Of a stretch of 64,000 nt of DNA, positions 22,794 through 34,568 are shown piece by piece. Under the pieces are notes generated by a model. That model saw only the letters and a list, made by a program, of their open reading frames with translations, was not told the DNA's origin and made no database searches. A program made the position numbers and the translations under genes. How positions within the stretch are numbered: the first letter of the stretch is position 1; each line of letters opens with the position of its first letter. This DNA comes from Cladorhizidae sp. MBARI D1340-BT2 (taxonomy: Eukaryota; Porifera; Demospongiae; Poecilosclerida; Cladorhizidae): contig JAQNBH010000002.1 of assembly GCA_028752905.1 (NCBI GenBank), positions 28,193,932-28,257,931 on the forward strand, read 5' to 3'.

Positions 22794-22805
22794 TTGCTCG
22801 AGCAA
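22794..22805. other. 12-bp palindrome TTGCTCGAGCAA, copy 1
   Basis: A perfect palindrome one base upstream of the possible minus-strand ATG. The spacing would suit a dimeric DNA-binding site near a start, but nothing else supports this. Confidence 0.4.
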
Positions 22806-22967
22806 CCAAAAAAAAATCACGTTCTTTCTTGAAATAGCAAGCAATAAAACAGCTATAACTTTAGAATGGAGCTTTCAAAAGCTCTGGAATTTGAAATGCC
22901 CATGGCTTATAAACCAGAGTATAGAATGATACAATATTATTTTATTTTTTTATCTGAAGAAAATTCA

Positions 22968-22982
22968 TGGTAAACACCCCCC
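22968..22982 (-). repeat. Right terminal inverted repeat, copy 1
   Basis: TGGTAAACACCCCCC directly before TTAA, the exact reverse complement of the left terminus. Confidence 0.95.
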
Positions 22983-25136
22983 TTAAGCTCATAACTTTTC
23001 TACACTTTACCCAAAAAAGATAATTTTTATATCATCGGATAGCCCTTCTAATTATCTGTCTTTTGTACGTGCCAAAATTTTGAGTACTCTAAGTATTAGC
23101 AAGTTATGGTGATTTGAAGTGGTAAGGTTTGCGATCTTTCCTGGCGTTTTCCAGTTGCCAAAGCGGTGGCCTGCCAGTGAAAAACCACTACATTTATTGA
23201 TAATCTGTTGACATGTTGCAGATAAGGGCCTTCTCTATCAGTTGACAAAATCTGGGACTTTGGTCTTGTTAATTAGGGCAGTTATGAATTGTACTCTTAC
23301 TTGATGCTAAACATGTTAGCTTCGTAGATTATCCACACTTCACTGAATAGACTTGATGTATAGCTATTAAGATAGGACTCTCTAAGTGCTCTCTCTTGAT
23401 ACCAAACATCCATATATTCTGCACACTTCACTGTAATGGACTTGCAAGATAGGTATCTCTCAGTGTTCTCTATCTTGAGCTGAACATGTTAGCTTCATAG
23501 ATTCTCCACACTTCACTGAATAGACTTGATATATAGCTCTAAAGGTAGGCCTCTCTCTGTTCTCTCTCTTGATACCAAACATCCGTATATTCTGCAAACA
23601 TAGAATCACAAGATAGGTTTCTCTATGTGTTCTCTATCTTGATGCTAAACAGGTTAGCTTCATAGATTCTCCACACTTCACTGAATAGACTTGATGTATA
23701 GCTATTAAGATAGGACTCTCTAAGTGCTCTCTCTTGATACCAAACATCCATATATGCTGCACACTTCACTGTAATGGACTTGCAAGATAGGTATCTCTCA
23801 GTGTTCTCTATCTTGAGCTAAACATGTTAGCTTCATAGATTCTCCACACTTCACTGAATAGACTTGATATATAGCTCTAAAGGTAGGCCTCTCTCTGTTC
23901 TCTCTCTTGATACCAAACATCCATATATTCTGCAAACATAGAATCACAAGATAGGTTTCTCTATGTGTTCTCTATCTTGATGCTAAACAGGTTAGCTTCA
24001 TAGATTCTCCACACTTCACTGTATAAACTTGATATATAGCTATTAACATAGGTCTCTCCCTGTGCTCTCTGTTGATATCAAACATCCATAATATTCTGCA
24101 CACTTCACTGTAATGGACTTGATATGATTAGAATGATAGGTTTCATTGTGTGTTCTCTATCTTGATATTTGCCCTAATTTGGTCTATATGTTTCTCATTT
24201 TCCCCCCAAAAATCTTGTTATTTTGCCGTAAAGCTCATAACTGTTCTACACTTTACCCAAAAAAGATAATTTTTATATCACCGGATAGCCCTTCTAATTG
24301 TCTGTCTTTTGTACGTGCCAAAATTTTGAGTACTCTAAGTATTAGCAAGTTATGGTGATTTGAAGTGGTAAGGTTTGCGATCTTTCCTGGCGTTTTCCAG
24401 TTGCCAAAGCGGTGGCCTGCCAGTGAAAAACCACTACATTTATTGATAATCTGTTCACATGTTGCAGATAAGGGCCTTCTCTATCAGTTGACAAAATCTG
24501 GGACTTTGGTCTTGTTAATTAGGGCAGTTATGAATTGTACTCTTACTTGATGCTAAACATGTTAGCTTCGTAGATTATCCACACTTCACTGAATAGACTT
24601 GATGTATAGCTATTAAGATAGGACTCTCTAAGTGCTCTCTCTTGATACCAAACATCCATATATTCTGCACACTTCACTGTAATGGACTTGCAAGATAGGT
24701 ATCTCACAGTGTTCTCTATCTTGAGCTGAACATGTTAGCTTCATAGATTCTCCACACTTCACTGAATAGACTTGATATATAGCTCTAAAGGTAGGCCTCT
24801 CTCTGTTCTCTCTCTTGATACCAAACATCCGTATATTCTGCATACATAGAATCACAAGATAGGTTTCTCTATGTGTTCTCTATCTTGATGCTAAACAGGT
24901 TAGCTTCATAGATTCTCCACACTTCACTGTATAAACTTGATATATAGCTATTAAGATAGGTCTCTCCCTGTGCTCTCTGTTGATATCAAACATCCATAAT
25001 ATTCTGCACACTTCACTGTAATGGACTTGATATGATTCGAATGATAGGTTTCATTGTGTGTTCTCTATCTTGATATTTGCCCTAATTTGGTCTATATGTT
25101 TCTCATTTTCCCCCCAAAAATCTTGTTATTTTGCCG

Positions 25137-26056
25137 TTAAGGGGGGTGTTTACCACGATTCTATATTTTCACTTAATTTGTCATAACTTCATTATTTTTC
25201 ATTTTTTGTAAGTAATTTTTATGTCAAATGTAGTCCATTTGATGCTCTTTCCAATGATATGTTTAGTTTGTGCATAGCTACTTCCTAGGTCAAGATATGG
25301 TAAACTGAATACTTCCCTTCTCAGTGCAATAAATGAATAGAACTCCAGCTAACCTCATACTCTGACTTTCACACTTAGGCTGTGCTAATCACAGCCACAG
25401 ATGTGTAAAATGCATTGACAGAATTTACACATCATGTAGTGTTGGGGATACTGGAGGTCAACAAAGAAATCTGTTTTTCCCCCACAAAACCAACCATACC
25501 TTGACCTAGCTTACCCCTATCAAAATATTCTCAGTGGAAATGATAGAGCAAGAAAAGAGCTTCAAGATGATATATTGAAAATTGCCCCATCTATTAGAAA
25601 AAATTAGTTATATACTTTTTTGTGAACACGGTTCCACCACTTTGGTAAGTTGAGAAAACGAGCCACAAGGTTACAGTAAGTTGATTGTCATATTGCACAT
25701 ATACATCTTTCTTTATAGTGCCTCTATACTGCATGTGTACATAAAACAATGGGTATTGGCATTTCAGCTGGTTCAGCTAAAGGGGAAGGTGGCCTTTCTT
25801 CTGCCACAGGCATTTGCTGACGCTGAACTCCCATGAAACCGCTTACTCTTCTTAGGAGGCATCTTGCTCGAGCAACCAAAAAAAAATCACGTTCTTTCTT
25901 GAAATAGCAAGCAATAAAACAGCTATAACTTTAGAATGGAGCTTTCAAAAGCTCTGGAATTTGAAATGCCCATGGCTTATAAACCAGAGTATAGAATGAT
26001 ACAATATTATTTTATTTTTTTATCTGAAGAAAATTCATGGTAAACACCCCCCTTAA
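25137..26056. mobile_element. Non-autonomous TTAA-flanked DNA transposon, copy 2
   Basis: The element body is 25141-26052 (912 bp) with TTAA at 25137-25140 and 26053-26056. By line-by-line reading it appears identical to copy 1, and its surroundings are the same satellite block. The internal inverted repeat, the hairpins, the palindrome (25864-25875) and the minus-strand remnant (25862 down to 25773) are all retained. The simplest reading is one insertion followed by tandem duplication of the host block. Confidence 0.93.
25773..25862 (-). pseudogene. Possible N-terminal coding remnant inside the transposon, copy 2
   Basis: The same 29-codon minus-strand frame as in copy 1, ATG at 25862-25860 and TGA at 25775-25773, with no visible change. 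Because the copies are a recent duplication, its preservation is not independent evidence of coding. Confidence 0.3.
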
Positions 26057-26384
26057 GCTCATAACTTTTCTACACTTTACCCAAAAAAGATAATTTTTAT
26101 ATCATCGGATAGCCCTTCTAATTATCTGTCTTTTGTACGTGCCAAAATTTTGAGTACTCTAAGTATTAGCAAGTTATGGTGATTTGAAGTGGTAAGGTTT
26201 GCGATCTTTCCTGGCGTTTTCCAGTTGCCAAAGCGGTGGCCTGCCAGTGAAAAACCACTACATTTATTGATAATCTGTTGACATGTTGCAGATAAGGGCC
26301 TTCTCTATCAGTTGACAAAATCTGGGACTTTGGTCTTGTTAATTAGGGCAGTTATGAATTGTACTCTTACTTGATGCTAAACAT

Positions 26385-29112
26385 GTTAGCTTCGTAGATT
26401 ATCCACACTTCACTGAATAGACTTGATGTATAGCTATTAAGATAGGACTCTCTAAGTGCTCTCTCTTGATACCAAACATCCATATATTCTGCACACTTCA
26501 CTGTAATGGACTTGCAAGATAGGTATCTCTCAGTGTTCTCTATCTTGAGCTAAACATGTTAGCTTCATAGATTCTCCACACTTCACTGAATAGACTTGAT
26601 ATATAGCTCTAAAGGTAGGCCTCTCTCTGTTCTCTCTCTTGATACCAAACATCCGTATATTCTGCATACATAGAATCACAAGATAGGTTTCTCTATGTGT
26701 TCTCTATCTTGATGCTAAACAGGTTAGCTTCATAGATTCTCCACACTTCACTGTATAAACTTGATATATAGCTATTAAGATAGGTCTCTCCCTGTGCTCT
26801 CTGTTGATATCAAACATCCATAATATTCTGCACACTTCACTGTAATGGACTTGATATGATTCGAATGATAGGTTTCATTGTGTGTTCTCTATCTTGATAT
26901 TTGCCCTAATTTGGTCTATATGTTTCTCATTTTCCCCCCAAAAATCTTGTTATTTTGCCGTAAAGCTCATAACATTTCTACACTTTACCCAAAAAAGATA
27001 ATTTTTATATCATCAGATAGCCCTTCTAATTATCTGTCTTTTGTACGTGCCAAAATTTTGAGTACTCTAAGTATTAGCAAGTTATGGTGATTTGAAGTGG
27101 TAAGGTTTGCGATCTTTCCTGGCGTTTTCCAGTTGCCAAAGCGGTGGCCTGCCAGTGAAAAACCACTACATTTATTGATAATCTGTTGACATGTTGCAGA
27201 TAAGGGCCTTCTCTATCAGTTGACAAAATCTGGGACTTTGGTCTTGTTAATTAGGGCAGTTATGAATTGTACTCTTACTTGATGCTAAACATGTTAGCTT
27301 CGTAGATTATCCACACTTCACTGAATAGACAGACTTGATGTATAGCTATTAAGATAGGACTCTCTAAGTGCTCTCTCTTGATACCAAACATCCATATATT
27401 CTGCACACTTCACTGTAATGGACTTGCAAGATAGGTATCTCTCAGTGTTCTCTATCTTGAGCTGAACATGTTAGCTTCATAGATTCTCCACACTTCACTG
27501 AATAGACTTGATATATAGCTCTAAAGGTAGGCCTCTCTCTGTTCTCTCTCTTGATACCAAACATCCGTATATTCTGCAAACATAGAATCACAAGATAGGT
27601 TTCTCTATGTGTTCTCTATCTTGATGCTAAACAGGTTAGCTTCATAGATTCTCCACACTTCACTGTATAAACTTGATATATAGCTATTAACATAGGTCTC
27701 TCCCTGTGCTCTCTGTTGATATCAAACATCCATAATATTCTGCACACTTCACTGTAATGGACTTGATATGATTAGAATGATAGGTTTCATTGTGTGTTCT
27801 CTATCTTGATATTTGCCCTAATTTGGTCTATATGTTTCTCATTTTCCCCCCAAAAATCTTGTTATTTTGCCGTAAAGCTCATAACTGTTCTACACTTTAC
27901 CCAAAAAAGATAATTGTTATATCACCGGATAGCCCTTCTAATTATCTGTCTTTTGTACGTGCCAAAATTTTGAGTACTCTAAGTATTAGCAAGTTATGGT
28001 GATTTGAAGTGGTAAGGTTTGCGATCTTTCCTGGCGTTTTCCAGTTGCCAAAGCGGTGGCCTGCCAGTGAAAAACCACTACATTTATTGATAATCTGTTG
28101 ACATGTTGCAGATAAGGGCCTTCTCTATCAGTTGACAAAATCTGGGACTTTGGTCTTGTTAATTAGGGCAGTTATGAATTGTACTCTTACTTGATGCTAA
28201 ACATGTTAGCTTCGTAGATTATCCACACTTCACTGAATAGACTTGATGTATAGCTATTAAGATAGGACTCTCTAAGTGCTCTCTCTTGATACCAAACATC
28301 CATATATTCTGCACACTTCACTGTAATGGACTTGCAAGATAGGTATCTCACAGTGTTCTCTATCTTGAGCTAAACATGTTAGCTTCATAGATTCTCCACA
28401 CTTCACTGAATAGACTTGATATATAGCTCTAAAGGTAGGCCTCTCTCTGTTCTCTCTCTTGATACCAAACATCCGTATATTCTGCATACATAGAATCACA
28501 AGATAGGTTTCTCTATGTGTTCTCTATCTTGATGCTAAACAGGTTAGCTTCATAGATTCTCCACACTTCACTGTATAAACTTGATATATAGCTATTAAGA
28601 TAGGTCTCTCCCTGTGCTCTCTGTTGATATCAAACATCCATAATATTCTGCACACTTCACTGTAATGGACTTGATATGATTCGAATGATAGGTTTCATTG
28701 TGTGTTCTCTATCTTGATATTTGCCCTAATTTGGTCTATATGTTTCTCATTTCCCCCCCAAAAATCTTGTTATTTTGCCGTTAAGCTCATAACTTTTCTA
28801 CACTTTACCCAAAAAAGATAATTTTTATATCACCGGATAGCCCTTCTAATTATCTGTCTTTTGTACGTGCCAAAATTTTGAGTACTCTAAGTATTAGTAA
28901 GTTATGGTGATTTGAAGTGGTAAGGTTTGCGATCTTTCCTGGCGTTTTCCAGTTGCCAAAGCGGTGGCCTGCCAGTGAAAAACCACTACATTTATTGATA
29001 ATCTGTTGACATGTTGCAGATAAGGGCCTTCTCTATCAGTTGACAAAATCTGGGACTTTGGTCTTGTTAATTAGGGCAGTTATGAATTGTACTCTTACTT
29101 GATGCTAAACAT
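26385..29112 (+). repeat. 2728-bp three-unit HOR, copy 1 (U25-U27)
   Basis: The units are 26385-27292 (908), 27293-28204 (912) and 28205-29112 (908). The 912-bp unit has a duplicated AGAC in its opening B (GAATAGACAGACTTG near 27324-27338) and the GATAATTGTTATATC tract in D. U27 has CTCACAGTG in B and, in D, a C7 tract, an empty GTTAAG site and ATTAGTAAG. U25 is of the CATCAG type with TATAGCTATT and GAGCTAAACAT, unlike the first unit of copies 2 and 3. Confidence 0.9.
28781..28784. other. Empty TTAA transposon target site in U27
   Basis: GCCGTTAAGCTC here equals both flanks of the transposon in U22 and U24 joined through a single TTAA. The same empty site occurs at 31509-31512 (U30), 34237-34240 (U33), 47291-47294 (U47) and 58643-58646 (U58). 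Other undeleted D copies read GTAAAG and lack a TTAA here. Confidence 0.92.
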
Positions 29113-31840
29113 GTTAGCTTCGTAGATTATCCACACTTCACTGAATAGACTTGATGTATAACTATTAAGATAGGACTCTCTAAGTGCTCTCTCTTGATAC
29201 CAAACATCCATATATTCTGCACACTTCACTGTAATGGACTTGCAAGATAGGTATCTCTCAGTGTTCTCTATCTTGAGCTGAACATGTTAGCTTCATAGAT
29301 TCTCCACACTTCACTGAATAGACTTGATATATAGCTCTAAAGGTAGGCCTCTCTCTGTTCTCTCTCTTGATACCAAACATCCGTATATTCTGCATACATA
29401 GAATCACAAGATAGGTTTCTCTATGTGTTCTCTATCTTGATGCTAAACAGGTTAGCTTCATAGATTCTCCACACTTCACTGTATAAACTTGATATATAGC
29501 TATTAAGATAGGTCTCTCCCTGTGCTCTCTGTTGATATCAAACATCCATAATATTCTGCACACTTCACTGTAATGGACTTGATATGATTCGAATGATAGG
29601 TTTCATTGTGTGTTCTCTATCTTGATATTTGCCCTAATTTGGTCTATATGTTTCTCATTTTCCCCCCAAAAATCTTGTTATTTTGCCGTAAAGCTCATAA
29701 CATTTCTACACTTTACCCAAAAAAGATAATTTTTATATCATCAGATAGCCCTTCTAATTATCTGTCTTTTGTACGTGCCAAAATTTTGAGTACTCTAAGT
29801 ATTAGCAAGTTATGGTGATTTGAAGTGGTAAGGTTTGCGATCTTTCCTGGCGTTTTCCAGTTGCCAAAGCGGTGGCCTGCCAGTGAAAAACCACTACATT
29901 TATTGATAATCTGTTGACATGTTGCAGATAAGGGCCTTCTCTATCAGTTGACAAAATCTGGGACTTTGGTCTTGTTAATTAGGGCAGTTATGAATTGTAC
30001 TCTTACTTGATGCTAAACATGTTAGCTTCGTAGATTATCCACACTTCACTGAATAGACAGACTTGATGTATAGCTATTAAGATAGGACTCTCTAAGTGCT
30101 CTCTCTTGATACCAAACATCCATATATTCTGCACACTTCACTGTAATGGACTTGCAAGATAGGTATCTCTCAGTGTTCTCTATCTTGAGCTGAACATGTT
30201 AGCTTCATAGATTCTCCACACTTCACTGAATAGACTTGATATATAGCTCTAAAGGTAGGCCTCTCTCTGTTCTCTCTCTTGATACCAAACATCCGTATAT
30301 TCTGCAAACATAGAATCACAAGATAGGTTTCTCTATGTGTTCTCTATCTTGATGCTAAACAGGTTAGCTTCATAGATTCTCCACACTTCACTGTATAAAC
30401 TTGATATATAGCTATTAACATAGGTCTCTCCCTGTGCTCTCTGTTGATATCAAACATCCATAATATTCTGCACACTTCACTGTAATGGACTTGATATGAT
30501 TAGAATGATAGGTTTCATTGTGTGTTCTCTATCTTGATATTTGCCCTAATTTGGTCTATATGTTTCTCATTTTCCCCCCAAAAATCTTGTTATTTTGCCG
30601 TAAAGCTCATAACTGTTCTACACTTTACCCAAAAAAGATAATTGTTATATCACCGGATAGCCCTTCTAATTATCTGTCTTTTGTACGTGCCAAAATTTTG
30701 AGTACTCTAAGTATTAGCAAGTTATGGTGATTTGAAGTGGTAAGGTTTGCGATCTTTCCTGGCGTTTTCCAGTTGCCAAAGCGGTGGCCTGCCAGTGAAA
30801 AACCACTACATTTATTGATAATCTGTTGACATGTTGCAGATAAGGGCCTTCTCTATCAGTTGACAAAATCTGGGACTTTGGTCTTGTTAATTAGGGCAGT
30901 TATGAATTGTACTCTTACTTGATGCTAAACATGTTAGCTTCGTAGATTATCCACACTTCACTGAATAGACTTGATGTATAGCTATTAAGATAGGACTCTC
31001 TAAGTGCTCTCTCTTGATACCAAACATCCATATATTCTGCACACTTCACTGTAATGGACTTGCAAGATAGGTATCTCACAGTGTTCTCTATCTTGAGCTA
31101 AACATGTTAGCTTCATAGATTCTCCACACTTCACTGAATAGACTTGATATATAGCTCTAAAGGTAGGCCTCTCTCTGTTCTCTCTCTTGATACCAAACAT
31201 CCGTATATTCTGCATACATAGAATCACAAGATAGGTTTCTCTATGTGTTCTCTATCTTGATGCTAAACAGGTTAGCTTCATAGATTCTCCACACTTCACT
31301 GTATAAACTTGATATATAGCTATTAAGATAGGTCTCTCCCTGTGCTCTCTGTTGATATCAAACATCCATAATATTCTGCACACTTCACTGTAATGGACTT
31401 GATATGATTCGAATGATAGGTTTCATTGTGTGTTCTCTATCTTGATATTTGCCCTAATTTGGTCTATATGTTTCTCATTTCCCCCCCAAAAATCTTGTTA
31501 TTTTGCCGTTAAGCTCATAACTTTTCTACACTTTACCAAAAAAAGATAATTTTTATATCACCGGATAGCCCTTCTAATTATCTGTCTTTTGTACGTGCCA
31601 AAATTTTGAGTACTCTAAGTATTAGTAAGTTATGGTGATTTGAAGTGGTAAGGTTTGCGATCTTTCCTGGCGTTTTCCAGTTGCCAAAGCGGTGGCCTGC
31701 CAGTGAAAAACCACTATATTTATTGATAATCTGTTGACATGTTGCAGATAAGGGCCTTCTCTATCAGTTGACAAAATCTGGGACTTTGGTCTTGTTAATT
31801 AGGGCAGTTATGAATTGTACTCTTACTTGATGCTAAACAT
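29113..31840 (+). repeat. 2728-bp three-unit HOR, copy 2 (U28-U30)
   Basis: The units are 29113-30020, 30021-30932 (912, AGAC duplication) and 30933-31840. U28's opening B now reads TATAACTATT and GAGCTGAACAT. U30 has private changes: TTTACCAAAAAAAG replaces TTTACCCAAAAAAG, and CACTATATTTATT replaces CACTACATTTATT. Confidence 0.9.
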
Positions 31841-34568
31841 GTTAGCTTCGTAGATTATCCACACTTCACTGAATAGACTTGATGTATAACTATTAAGATA
31901 GGACTCTCTAAGTGCTCTCTCTTGATACCAAACATCCATATATTCTGCACACTTCACTGTAATGGACTTGCAAGATAGGTATCTCTCAGTGTTCTCTATC
32001 TTGAGCTGAACATGTTAGCTTCATAGATTCTCCACACTTCACTGAATAGACTTGATATATAGCTCTAAAGGTAGGCCTCTCTCTGTTCTCTCTCTTGATA
32101 CCAAACATCCGTATATTCTGCATACATAGAATCACAAGATAGGTTTCTCTATGTGTTCTCTATCTTGATGCTAAACAGGTTAGCTTCATAGATTCTCCAC
32201 ACTTCACTGTATAAACTTGATATATAGCTATTAAGATAGGTCTCTCCCTGTGCTCTCTGTTGATATCAAACATCCATAATATTCTGCACACTTCACTGTA
32301 ATGGACTTGATATGATTCGAATGATAGGTTTCATTGTGTGTTCTCTATCTTGATATTTGCCCTAATTTGGTCTATATGTTTCTCATTTTTCCCCCAAAAA
32401 TCTTGTTATTTTGCCGTAAAGCTCATAACATTTCTACACTTTACCCAAAAAAGATAATTTTTATATCATCAGATAGCCCTTCTAATTATCTGTCTTTTGT
32501 ACGTGCCAAAATTTTGAGTACTCTAAGTATTAGCAAGTTATGGTGATTTGAAGTGGTAAGGTTTGCGATCTTTCCTGGCGTTTTCCAGTTGCCAAAGCGG
32601 TGGCCTGCCAGTGAAAAACCACTACATTTATTGATAATCTGTTGACATGTTGCAGATAAGGGCCTTCTCTATCAGTTGACAAAATCTGGGACTTTGGTCT
32701 TGTTAATTAGGGCAGTTATGAATTGTACTCTTACTTGATGCTAAACATGTTAGCTTCGTAGATTATCCACACTTCACTGAATAGACAGACTTGATGTATA
32801 GCTATTAAGATAGGACTCTCTAAGTGCTCTCTCTTGATACCAAACATCCATATATTCTGCACACTTCACTGTAATGGACTTGCAAGATAGGTATCTCTCA
32901 GTGTTCTCTATCTTGAGCTGAACATGTTAGCTTCATAGATTCTCCACACTTCACTGAATAGACTTGATATATAGCTCTAAAGGTAGGCCTCTCTCTGTTC
33001 TCTCTCTTGATACCAAACATCCGTATATTCTGCAAACATAGAATCACAAGATAGGTTTCTCTATGTGTTCTCTATCTTGATGCTAAACAGGTTAGCTTCA
33101 TAGATTCTCCACACTTCACTGTATAAACTTGATATATAGCTATTAACATAGGTCTCTCCCTGTGCTCTCTGTTGATATCAAACATCCATAATATTCTGCA
33201 CACTTCACTGTAATGGACTTGATATGATTAGAATGATAGGTTTCATTGTGTGTTCTCTATCTTGATATTTGCCCTAATTTGGTCTATATGTTTCTCATTT
33301 TCCCCCCAAAAATCTTGTTATTTTGCCGTAAAGCTCATAACTGTTCTACACTTTACCCAAAAAAGATAATTGTTATATCACCGGATAGCCCTTCTAATTA
33401 TCTGTCTTTTGTACGTGCCAAAATTTTGAGTACTCTAAGTATTAGCAAGTTATGGTGATTTGAAGTGGTAAGGTTTGCGATCTTTCCTGGCGTTTTCCAG
33501 TTGCCAAAGCGGTGGCCTGCCAGTGAAAAACCACTACATTTATTGATAATCTGTTGACATGTTGCAGATAAGGGCCTTCTCTATCAGTTGACAAAATCTG
33601 GGACTTTGGTCTTGTTAATTAGGGCAGTTATGAATTGTACTCTTACTTGATGCTAAACATGTTAGCTTCGTAGATTATCCACACTTCACTGAATAGACTT
33701 GATGTATAGCTATTAAGATAGGACTCTCTAAGTGCTCTCTCTTGATACCAAACATCCATATATTCTGCACACTTCACTGTAATGGACTTGCAAGATAGGT
33801 ATCTCACAGTGTTCTCTATCTTGAGCTAAACATGTTAGCTTCATAGATTCTCCACACTTCACTGAATAGACTTGATATATAGCTCTAAAGGTAGGCCTCT
33901 CTCTGTTCTCTCTCATGATACCAAACATCCGTATATTCTGCATACATAGAATCACAAGATAGGTTTCTCTATGTGTTCTCTATCTTGATGCTAAACAGGT
34001 TAGCTTCATAGATTCTCCACACTTCACTGTATAAACTTGATATATAGCTATTAAGATAGGTCTCTCCCTGTGCTCTCTGTTGATATCAAACATCCATAAT
34101 ATTCTGCACACTTCACTGTAATGGACTTGATATGATTCGAATGATAGGTTTCATTGTGTGTTCTCTATCTTGATATTTGCCCTAATTTGGTCTATATGTT
34201 TCTCATTTCCCCCCCAAAAATCTTGTTATTTTGCCGTTAAGCTCATAACTTTTCTACACTTTACCCAAAAAAGATAATTTTTATATCACCGGATAGCCCT
34301 TCTAATTATCTGTCTTTTGTACGTGCCAAAATTTTGAGTACTCTAAGTATTAGTAAGTTATGGTGATTTGAATTGGTAAGGTTTGCGATCTTTCCTGGCG
34401 TTTTCCAGTTGCCAAAGCGGTGGCCTGCCAGTGAAAAACCACTACATTTATTGATAATCTGTTGACATGTTGCAGATAAGGGCCTTCTCTATCAGTTGAC
34501 AAAATCTGGGACTTTGGTCTTGTTAATTAGGGCAGTTATGAATTGTACTCTTACTTGATGCTAAACAT
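31841..34568 (+). repeat. 2728-bp three-unit HOR, copy 3 (U31-U33)
   Basis: The units are 31841-32748, 32749-33660 (912, AGAC duplication) and 33661-34568. U31 has a C5 tract (ATTTTTCCCCCAAAAA). U33 has CTCATGATACC in place of CTCTTGATACC and GAATTGGTAAGG in place of GAAGTGGTAAGG. After this copy the pattern gives way to uniform 908-bp units. Confidence 0.9.

Larger units (their letters stand above)
22067..22986. mobile_element. Non-autonomous TTAA-flanked DNA transposon, copy 1
   Basis: The element body is 22071-22982 (912 bp), bounded by TTAA at 22067-22070 and 22983-22986. Its ends are inverted repeats: GGGGGGTGTTTACCA at the left and its exact complement TGGTAAACACCCCCC at the right, with partial matching for a few bases further in. 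Five satellite units keep an uninterrupted GCCGTTAAGCTC, the exact pre-insertion site. TTAA duplications are known for the piggyBac and Kolobok superfamilies. Ends beginning with G differ from the C-starting ends usual for piggyBac, which favours Kolobok or an unclassified TTAA group, but this is inference. There is no transposase; only a short possible N-terminal remnant is seen at 22703-22792. Confidence 0.93.
20245..23314 (+). repeat. 3070-bp HOR, copy 1: long unit U21 plus transposon-bearing unit U22
   Basis: U21 (20245-21490, 1246 bp) has CTGTTCACATG and AATTGTCTG in D. U22 (21491-23314) is a 908-bp unit interrupted in D by a 912-bp element with a TTAA target duplication. The order and all markers checked repeat in the next 3070 bp. 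Confidence 0.94.
23315..26384 (+). repeat. 3070-bp HOR, copy 2: long unit U23 plus transposon-bearing unit U24
   Basis: U23 is 23315-24560 (1246 bp, CTGTTCACATG form); U24 is 24561-26384 with the transposon. It matches copy 1 at 3070-bp offset, including both transposon junctions. The next unit (U25) departs from the pattern, so the block is present exactly twice here. Confidence 0.94.

Noticed and set aside
22071..26052. Two independent insertions of the same transposon
   Set aside because: Identical target position, identical flanks and the shared 3070-bp block favour duplication of one insertion.
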